Source of the DNA: JALXDT01 sp964634755
GTDB lineage: Bacteria; Acidobacteriota; Aminicenantia; JAMOAD01
Length of the DNA stretch: 25,291 nt
Reading direction: 5' to 3'
Assembly (NCBI GenBank): GCA_964634755.1
Contig: CAZWJH010000030.1
Location: forward strand, 1 to 25,291
Shown: positions 15,105 through 21,135 of the stretch, one piece after another
Position numbering within the stretch: position 1 is the first letter of the stretch
How the letters are laid out: each line of letters begins with the position of its first letter
Position numbers and translations under genes: made by a program
The notes under the pieces: model-generated
Database searches by the model: none
What the model saw: the letters and a program-made list of their open reading frames with translations, nothing else
What the model was told of the DNA's origin: nothing

Positions 15105-15596
15105 ATGAAAAGAATATTATTAATTTTTGTAATTCTGTTTTTTTTAGTTGCTACGACATTTCCTCAAAGTAGATTTGATTTTGATTGTTATCAAAAGTAT
15201 AAAAAATGCATAAAGGAAAACAAAGAAGCCAAAATCCCCTGCTATTTTGAATTTTGCAATTTTGAGCAATGTATCTGTAAAGAAACAAAAGTTATCAATC
15301 CCATAACCCATCATGAAGATACAGATCCCGGAGCATGGGGGACAGCCATAACAGTTTGCTCCCCCTGGGCACAATCAATTTCTCAGTGTATTGATAATTA
15401 TTATAAAGAAAATGGAGACAATGACTGCAAAACTTCATCCAAGCTCAAAACATTAACATTAAAAACAATTAATAAACTCAAGGAGTTGAAAACCAAGATA
15501 AAAAGATTTAAAAAGAGAGGTAAAGGTTTAAATGATTTTGAGAAAAAAATAGAGAAGCAAATTAAATTATTAGAAAATGCAATAAAGGACAAATGA
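15105..15596 (+). CDS. Small secreted cysteine-rich protein
   Basis: A 163-aa protein that I do not recognise. The signal peptide covers about residues 1-21 (cleavage plausible near TFPQS). The mature N-terminal half carries nine cysteines (C28, C35, C46, C51, C56, C58, C85, C95, C108), which suggests disulfides formed outside the cytoplasm. An uneven cysteine count leaves one free or used between chains. The C-terminal 55 residues are lysine-rich and strongly helical (TLKTINKLKELKTKIKRFKK), probably a coiled coil. The ribosome-binding site TCGGAGGAA is good. The gene is divergent from the carboxypeptidase pair and convergent with the next gene, with only 7 nt between the stops and no hairpin there. 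Confidence 0.75.
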   Translation: MKRILLIFVILFFLVATTFPQSRFDFDCYQKYKKCIKENKEAKIPCYFEFCNFEQCICKETKVINPITHHEDTDPGAWGTAITVCSPWAQSISQCIDNYYKENGDNDCKTSSKLKTLTLKTINKLKELKTKIKRFKKRGKGLNDFEKKIEKQIKLLENAIKDK

Positions 15597-15603
15597 CATA
15601 ATA

Positions 15604-16794
15604 CTATCTTTTCCCCATCATAACCAGTTCTTTTATAATATATGAATTTTTCCCAAAAGAATCACTTCTAAGTTCAACTACCTTAGCATAGACTCCGGGC
15701 ATTGAATCTATCATCCAGTAAACGACCTTATTATCCCCATCAAAACCCTCCACTACCGTGCACATAAATTCTCCTGCTTTAACTTTAATTTTTTCTTTTC
15801 CTTTGACTCTGTAAGGAGAAAGCTCTTTTAAAGAAAAAAAATAATTGAATCTTTCACTCAAATCATCTTTGTATCTCTGGGAAAACTGTTCTTCTTTACC
15901 ATCAATGATATTAAAATTAGTGAAAACAACCCTTTTCTTATCAGAAAGCACCTTTACCCGTGAAATATAAGGAGAGTACTTAAAAATACCTATACTCTTT
16001 ACAAAGACACCCCTTCTGTATCTAAGACTTTTAATTCCTTTGAGAAAATCAATCATTCTCTCATAATCATTCCATGGTAATTTATCATGATAATCTGCGT
16101 TCTCATCAAAATCCCCATATTTAAAATTAATTTTTAAAAAAGAGACTTTTTCAGATTTTTTCCTCAAAACTTTAAAACTTTTCCTATTCTTTTCAAAAGT
16201 AAAAACATCCAGGTCAATCTTTTTTATATTTAATTTTCCCTTCAATGAAGTCGAAATCAGTGGCAGGAAAAGGGATTTATTTATTGAATCATAAAACCAT
16301 TCCCCTGAAAGCTCTGTTATAACCCCATCTTCAAATTTTACCAATTTCACATCAAAAGGAAGGTCAAGCTTAAGATATTTTGTAAAATCTCCTCCATCTA
16401 TTTTCCACAAGCCTGCCAATCCCGATTTTTTGTTTGCATCCGCAAACTCATCTCTTCTAATTCTCAAATATGTATATTCATCCCTCTTATTTCCCAAAAC
16501 CATAAACTTATCGTCAATTTTTACTATTTTGTTTACCCCACTCAAACTTTTTGCAAACTTTGACTCAATAATAATACTTTCCCCATCCGAAGAAATTCTC
16601 CACTTCCCAAATTCTCTTCCCATTATTACTACTTTTCCATCCTTTGAAAATCCAATCATCATATAAGGCTCACTTATCTTTCCATTAACCTCCGCTTTTA
16701 TAAGAAGCTAATCTCCTGAAACAGAATTATTCGCCGATAAAAGCGGAAATACAAATAAAAACAGAATAGCAACAATAAAAAATACTTTTTTCAT
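15604..16794 (-). CDS. Secreted two-module protein interrupted by an in-frame amber codon
   Basis: The frame runs from an ATG at 16794, preceded by AAAGGAGA, through a clear signal peptide (MKKVFFIVAILFLFVFPLLS) to codon 29. That codon is TAG (16710-16708), after which the frame stays open for 367 codons. Without the TAG, the product would be 396 aa. Two related beta-rich modules are visible: SVSGD-x-LLIK, then FSKDGK and GKW, and later GLAGLWKI, then FEDG and SGEWFYD. This alignment puts a tryptophan at the amber site. The C-terminal part (KVKAGEFMCTVVEG, VVYWMIDSMPGVYAKVVE) resembles DUF3108-type exported domains. Starting instead at the internal ATG (16662) would lose the signal peptide. 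The gene may be freshly broken, read through, or mis-sequenced. Its own stop is TAG. Confidence 0.7.
16708..16710 (-). other. In-frame amber (TAG) codon
   Basis: Codon 29 of the 16794-15604 reading frame, in the context GGA-GAT-TAG-CTT-CTT. It separates an intact signal peptide from the body of the protein without a change of frame. Module alignment predicts Trp (TGG) here, one G-to-A change away. Confidence 0.85.
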
Positions 16795-16823
16795 CTAATC
16801 TCCTTTAAAAAAATAAGGCAAAG

Positions 16824-16850
16824 ATTATATTAGATTCCGCCCTATGTTAA
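16824..16850 (-). promoter_or_regulatory. Candidate promoter of the amber-interrupted gene
   Basis: On the minus strand, TTAACA (16850-16845) is followed after 15 nt by a perfect TATAAT (16829-16824). It lies in the 66-bp gap behind the methyltransferase gene, so the downstream gene can be transcribed on its own. Confidence 0.4.
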
Positions 16851-16860
16851 TCCGTTTTTT

Positions 16861-17379
16861 TTATTCTTTTGGCTCCACCCCTTTAAAAAGTAATCTCAAA
16901 CAATCCCTCTTAAAATTAAAAAATGACACTTCTCTTTTATATTCAAGGTATTCTTCTCCGAATTTTTTAATGACTTCAGGTTCCTCTATAAGAATTATCA
17001 TAATTACCATTAACAAAATCTCAAGAGGAACTATCATTAAAATAAAAGATACACTCCCAAGTAAAAATGCAAAAGATACGGGAAACAGCATTAACCCCAG
17101 ATGCATCGGATGGCGCATACAAGAGTAAACACCTTCTTTTACAAGCTTGTTAGTTTCCATTCTCGGGATATTTCCAACTCTTCTGTATCTGGCAAGAGTT
17201 CTGCCGGTGTTTGTACTTATTTTAATAACAATCCATAATAATACAACCCCTATCAAAAAACTCACAATATGCCAGTAAGTGTTATCCCAAAGCTCAGAGA
17301 ATAAGCCTTTATCAAGAAAAAAACCTCCAATGCCTCCACCAATTATAAAAACAATCCACACTAAAATTCTAAAAAGCAT
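16861..17379 (-). CDS. Isoprenylcysteine carboxyl methyltransferase (ICMT)/PEMT-like membrane protein
   Basis: A 172-aa integral membrane protein with about four to five hydrophobic helices (about 3-22, 37-55, 93-128). The family motif is clear: LVKEGVYSCMRHPMHLGLML at about 79-98 (the 'G-Y---RHP-Y-G' signature, with M in place of Y), followed by EEPEVIKKFGEEYLEYKREV at about 131-150. Both segments form the S-adenosylmethionine site in this family. Bacterial members have mostly unknown substrates, probably lipids or small membrane molecules rather than prenylated proteins. The start at 17379 is preceded by TAGGAG with a rather long spacer. It is followed on the same strand by the amber-interrupted secreted protein, with a 66-bp gap. 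Confidence 0.85.
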   Translation of the reverse strand: MLFRILVWIVFIIGGGIGGFFLDKGLFSELWDNTYWHIVSFLIGVVLLWIVIKISTNTGRTLARYRRVGNIPRMETNKLVKEGVYSCMRHPMHLGLMLFPVSFAFLLGSVSFILMIVPLEILLMVIMIILIEEPEVIKKFGEEYLEYKREVSFFNFKRDCLRLLFKGVEPKE

Positions 17380-17649
17380 CCTCTCTCTTCTCCTACCCTA
17401 TATTTATGTTAATAAAACTCATTGTTAGAGATAAAATCCATTTTCCTTATTAAATTTTAGAAATATCATAATAATCTATCCTGACACTCTGCTTCCCATT
17501 ATTTACTCTTTACAAAATCAACTCATAAGTCAGCTTTTCAAGTATACTCTTTCCCTCTAATTTTCTCAACCAATATCAGTGAAAATCTTTAATCATTTTT
17601 AAATTGTCTTTTTCATTAAAAAAATTAATATACCTCTTTTATAAAAAAC
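17380..17649. other. Intergenic stretch between divergent genes, no gene seen
   Basis: AT-rich DNA between the divergent methyltransferase and 2H phosphoesterase genes. I see no ORF with a ribosome-binding site, no strong hairpin and no repeat. The only supportable element is the promoter at its right-hand edge, listed separately. Confidence 0.5.
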
Positions 17650-17678
17650 TTGCAATCGGGAAAAGTTGGACTTATATT
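17650..17678 (+). promoter_or_regulatory. Candidate promoter of the 2H phosphoesterase gene
   Basis: TTGCAA (17650-17655) and TATATT (17673-17678) are separated by 17 nt, about 35 nt before the TTG start at 17714. A second TATAAT at 17695-17700 lacks a -35 at proper spacing. Confidence 0.4.
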
Positions 17679-17713
17679 AGAAAGTATAATTATTTTATTA
17701 AAGGAGAAAAATA

Positions 17714-18265
17714 TTGTCATATATTGATGAAAAACGAAAGGGATTGTTAGTAGTAGCTTTTCCCGAATTGTCAAACAAGGATAAGTTATGGATAGAAAAT
17801 TTCAGAAAAAAACATGACAAATTATTCTATAAGATAATAGAGCCCCACTTTACTCTTGTCTTTCCCACTTTTGATATAAGCGTCCCACAATTTATTAATG
17901 AAATTCAACGACTATCTCAAAAAATTAAAAAGTTTGAATTCACACTAAAATCAGCAATGATGAACAATGATTTATTAAGTGAATATTATCATATTTTTTT
18001 GATTCCGGACGAAGGAAATAGCAATATTGTAAAAGCCCACGATATCCTTTACTCCGGGATTTTACAAAAACACAGAAGAACAGATATTGATTTCATCTCT
18101 CACATATCAATAGGAAACACAAAAAAACCCTATGAGGCTTTAAAGCTCTTAGAAGAAATAAATGAATCCGACCTTTTAATAAAAGGGAAAGTTTCACAAT
18201 TAAGCATTATCACTTATGGGAGCGGAAAAGTCGAATTATTAAAAACAATCCCTCTTAAAAAATAG
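17714..18265 (+). CDS. 2H phosphoesterase (2'-5' RNA ligase family)
   Basis: A 183-aa cytoplasmic protein carrying the two catalytic motifs of the 2H phosphoesterase superfamily: HFT at H45-T47 (EPHFTLVFP) and HIS at H130-S132 (FISHISIGN), each followed by hydrophobic strand residues. The length suits LigT/AKAP7-like members. These enzymes act on 2',3'-cyclic phosphates or 2'-5' linkages in RNA or nucleotides; the substrate here cannot be read from the sequence. The start is a TTG at 17714 with AAGGAG 7 nt upstream. No ATG or GTG is better placed, and the first residues (SYIDEKRKG) lead straight into the first beta strand. There is no signal peptide. It is transcribed alone and ends in TAG. 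Confidence 0.87.
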   Translation: MSYIDEKRKGLLVVAFPELSNKDKLWIENFRKKHDKLFYKIIEPHFTLVFPTFDISVPQFINEIQRLSQKIKKFEFTLKSAMMNNDLLSEYYHIFLIPDEGNSNIVKAHDILYSGILQKHRRTDIDFISHISIGNTKKPYEALKLLEEINESDLLIKGKVSQLSIITYGSGKVELLKTIPLKK

Positions 18266-18371
18266 AATTTTATTGTGATAAAAGTTTAAATCAAGAAAAA
18301 TTCCCCCAAAATGGCAATAAAAGAAAGATTGCCCATTCTATAACTCCCGGGTAGTTTTTCATTTTAACTTA

Positions 18372-18536
18372 TTACCAACGCCTTTTACCTCTTCTTCTTC
18401 CGAATTTACCTATCAAACCAATAATTAGAAACAAAAAACCCAAAGGCCAAATTGAACTTTTCCCGTAAATCAAAAGTCCCACTATAAGCCATATTACACC
18501 AAGAACTAAAAATATATCATAAGTCCTTCTTCTCAT
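18372..18536 (-). CDS. Small two-helix membrane protein (54 aa)
   Basis: ATG at 18536 with GGAGG a few nucleotides upstream, stop TAA at 18374-18372. The 54-residue product begins MRRRTYDIFLVLGVIWLIVG and ends with an Arg/Lys-rich tail (GRRRGKRRW). Two hydrophobic helices (about 7-23 and 30-44) are separated by a short turn (YGKSSIWP). The positive termini suggest both ends face the cytoplasm. The reading frame, ribosome-binding site and topology make it credible despite its size. Function unknown. It is divergent from the SH3b/barrel gene and convergent with the 2H phosphoesterase gene. Confidence 0.7.
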   Translation of the reverse strand: MRRRTYDIFLVLGVIWLIVGLLIYGKSSIWPLGFLFLIIGLIGKFGRRRGKRRW

Positions 18537-18623
18537 AAAAACCTCCAATCATTTTAAGTAAAAAGAATAAAAAGAATAATAAATAAAGTCAAGGAAAATC
18601 CCAAACTGATATTCATTTTTTTC

Positions 18624-18652
18624 TTGACCCTCATAAACTATTTTGATATTAT
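18624..18652 (+). promoter_or_regulatory. Promoter of the SH3b-barrel operon
   Basis: TTGACC (18624-18629) and TATTAT (18647-18652) are separated by 17 nt. The predicted start near 18659 gives a leader of about 50 nt that ends in GAAGGAGG before the ATG at 18712. Confidence 0.6.
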
Positions 18653-18711
18653 AGATAACAACGGGGTTTTTTCACAATTTAAATTTAATAAGATAAACGA
18701 AGGAGGCATTA

Positions 18712-19344
18712 ATGAGAAGGAGGATATTTTTTTTCTTTTTATTCCTCTCTCTTTCATTGATTTTGGCAGGAGGTGAAATCTTTGTCAAAATAAGTGCAAG
18801 AAGAGTGAATATCCGTTCAGGCCCCTCAACTAAGAGTAAAATTTTAGGGACAGCAAAAAGAGGGGATGTTTTCAAATTGGTAAAACAAACCGGAAAATGG
18901 TATGAAATCATTTTCAAAAACCAAAAAGCTTACATTCACATCTCTCTCGCTAAAAAAACAGAGCCGAAAGCAAAAGAGAAAATTCGTAAACCGGTTGAGC
19001 AAAAAAAGCCTCAGAAAAGCAAATCACCACCCAAGATTACTTCAAAACCTCCGGCTACCGTAAATTCAAAAGATTTGGAAAAACTCAAAACAATTGCAAT
19101 TTCAATGAGAAAAAACTCTCTCGCTTTTCTTCAGCTTATAAAAGATATGAATATTGAAAAGACAAAACCCGTAATAACTACTGTTGAAAAAGCAAGGGTT
19201 TTAAAAGATGGCTGTGATGTTTACGAAACAAAAGATGAAAAATCAAGGGTGATTTTTAATCCACGATATAATGATGAATTTGAAATCCTTGAAAGGTATG
19301 AAAATCTTTATAAAGTAAAACTTAAAGACGGAAGAGAGGGTTAG
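18712..19344 (+). CDS. SH3b-domain N-terminal part of an amber-interrupted outer-membrane protein
   Basis: The first 210 codons of a frame that continues, after a single TAG at 19342-19344, without shift to 21123. A signal peptide covers about 1-19. The first bacterial SH3 domain is at about 23-80 (ARRVNIRSGPSTKSKILGTA, then GKWYEI and AYIHISL), followed by a Lys/Pro-rich linker (about 81-125), a helix, and a second SH3b at about 160-220 (KARVLKDGCDVYETKDEKSR, then LYKVKLKDGREG). The TAG follows GREG exactly where SH3b domains carry the Trp of 'GWI', and the next codons read INEKNIQII, the expected last strand. SH3b domains usually bind peptidoglycan or peptides in the periplasm. Read alone, this piece would be a truncated periplasmic protein with a broken second domain. 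Confidence 0.8.
   Translation: MRRRIFFFFLFLSLSLILAGGEIFVKISARRVNIRSGPSTKSKILGTAKRGDVFKLVKQTGKWYEIIFKNQKAYIHISLAKKTEPKAKEKIRKPVEQKKPQKSKSPPKITSKPPATVNSKDLEKLKTIAISMRKNSLAFLQLIKDMNIEKTKPVITTVEKARVLKDGCDVYETKDEKSRVIFNPRYNDEFEILERYENLYKVKLKDGREG
19342..19344 (+). other. In-frame amber (TAG) codon inside the second SH3b domain
   Basis: Codon 211 of the 18712-21123 frame, context GAG-GGT-TAG-ATA-AAT. Both flanking segments are in the same frame and together complete an SH3b domain if the codon reads as Trp. TGG to TAG is a single G-to-A change. Confidence 0.88.
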
Positions 19345-21123
19345 ATAAATGAAAAGAATATTCAAATTATAACATCTCAAAAAAAATCCGCATTTTACAA
19401 AGTAACAGGACTCACTCAATCGGAGCTCAGACAGTATATTATAGTTGCAGAGGATATTTATTCCCAGATTGTTCAACAAAAGACTCTTGCTGATAAGATT
19501 TACAAAAAGTATGAAAAAGAAAATCTGTTTGGCTCGGAAAGTGGAAAAGAATTAAGTAAAGTATACAAAAGAATTAATAAATACTTTTTCTATGCTGATG
19601 ATTTTTTCAAAAAATACATAGAGAGCGGAAAGATAGAAGGGAAAATGGGAGAGAGCATTATGAAAAAGATTTCAGCATGGGGAGAAATTCTCATAGGCCC
19701 TTCCACTTATTCAACTGAATATCATGATACATACTTAAACACTGAGAACAAAGGGCTTGTTAGCAGTATTAACCTTTCTGCAAATACCAGTTTGAATAAG
19801 AATTCAAAGGTAGATTTAAACTTTACAAAATTAAATGATATTATTCAGACACCTTATTCAAGTACTAATATAGCTCTCAAATATTCTTATGACAATAAGA
19901 AAACACTCGGAATAGGAACATCTCTCATATTAAACTCTTATACTGACAAGAATGAAGAAAGTTTGGGTTTAAATGATTATACAAGAAGCGGTTTTATTAT
20001 AAATTCATTCTATAATCTTAGTAATGATACAAGCTTCTCTTTAAATTATTCTCATTTAAACAATTCATATAAAAATAATAGTGATAATAATTTTTCAACC
20101 AATAAATTCAATGGAAGGGTTAAGCACTCTTTTTCAGCTTTTTCCGGAGTTTATGCAAACTTTATAGGATTGTTTGGCTCCAGTGATTCTGCATTTCACG
20201 ATTATAGCAATACGCAAACAGAGATAGGATACAAAACAGGTAAGCTAAATTCAATGACAAAAATTAATCTCTTATATGAAAACCTTAGTTACTCCGAAAT
20301 GGAGACTTCAAACTATAATATTATCAAAATAGGATTATATAAAAACAAAAGAAAATCAGCTCACTATTCCTACTATTACCTTGATTATATTAGTAAATCT
20401 TTTCCAAACAACACAGTGGAATCCTACAATCAAATAAAAGGAGCTTTCTCAACTTCAAAATATGGGAAACATTCAAAGACATTTCTCTTATCATTTTTTA
20501 CCAACATTTATAAAGAGCAAACAGATTTTAATTTTACAGAAGCAAGGGTTGATTTCGGAACAATCTCAAGCTCTATTTTTTTTAATCTTTCCGGATTTTT
20601 CAAGCTCTGGCATTCACCTCAATCAGAAAATAGCACAATAGTTAAACCTCATGTGGTTGATCTATATGGCAAAATGGGAATTAATACAGGAGTTTTCAGA
20701 ATTGGTCCTACGGTGGGAGTACATCTTCTGATGTCCTCTGAGGAAGGTGTTTCTTTAATAAAGAGAGATGGAAATCTCTTCAGGTTCGGTGGAATAGTGG
20801 AAGGGAATATAAATTTCGGAACCGGGAGCTTTCTAAACCTTAGAGGAGCGTATGAATATGGATTCGTTTACAATAATGAACTTTCAATAAACCCATACAC
20901 TGGAACAATAAAAAGAGGAGATCTCATCCAGAGACATCCGACCACAATCCAACTAAGTTTTCTCTTTTCAACACCACTTCCCATTTCAAACAATTTAAAA
21001 TTCCTTGTAAAGGGGAACTACTATAAAATAGACACAGCAATGGATGAAAAAATCAGTATAAATCCTATCTTGAGCAATAAAATATTCAAAATTATTGCCG
21101 GAATAAGCTTTAGATATAATTAA
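19345..21123 (+). CDS. Outer-membrane beta-barrel part of the same interrupted protein
   Basis: Continuation of the 18712 frame, 592 codons plus stop. The first about 100 codons are helical (LTQSELRQYIIVAEDIYSQI, then KYIESGKIEGKMGESIMKKI), probably a periplasmic spacer. From about codon 315 of the joined frame onward there are about 480 residues of alternating amphipathic beta-strands rich in Asn, Ser, Tyr and Phe, ending IAGISFRYN, as in an outer-membrane barrel of some 18-22 strands. An internal ATG at 19645 exists, but neither it nor any other start here supplies a signal peptide, so the barrel could not be exported independently. The joined protein would be 803 aa. The next gene starts 13 nt after the stop codon. 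Confidence 0.75.
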   Translation: MNEKNIQIITSQKKSAFYKVTGLTQSELRQYIIVAEDIYSQIVQQKTLADKIYKKYEKENLFGSESGKELSKVYKRINKYFFYADDFFKKYIESGKIEGKMGESIMKKISAWGEILIGPSTYSTEYHDTYLNTENKGLVSSINLSANTSLNKNSKVDLNFTKLNDIIQTPYSSTNIALKYSYDNKKTLGIGTSLILNSYTDKNEESLGLNDYTRSGFIINSFYNLSNDTSFSLNYSHLNNSYKNNSDNNFSTNKFNGRVKHSFSAFSGVYANFIGLFGSSDSAFHDYSNTQTEIGYKTGKLNSMTKINLLYENLSYSEMETSNYNIIKIGLYKNKRKSAHYSYYYLDYISKSFPNNTVESYNQIKGAFSTSKYGKHSKTFLLSFFTNIYKEQTDFNFTEARVDFGTISSSIFFNLSGFFKLWHSPQSENSTIVKPHVVDLYGKMGINTGVFRIGPTVGVHLLMSSEEGVSLIKRDGNLFRFGGIVEGNINFGTGSFLNLRGAYEYGFVYNNELSINPYTGTIKRGDLIQRHPTTIQLSFLFSTPLPISNNLKFLVKGNYYKIDTAMDEKISINPILSNKIFKIIAGISFRYN

Positions 21124-21135
21124 AAGGAGATAAAG

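Noticed and set aside
5911..18265. Genome-wide reassignment of TAG to an amino acid
   Set aside because: TAG ends several normal-length genes here, followed by other stops within a short distance or by a terminator, as expected for a working stop codon; no pyl genes or suppressor tRNA are in the window.
18319..18341. Terminator after the 2H phosphoesterase gene (GGCAAT/ATTGCC)
   Set aside because: The stem is only 6 bp with a 9-nt loop and no following T run.
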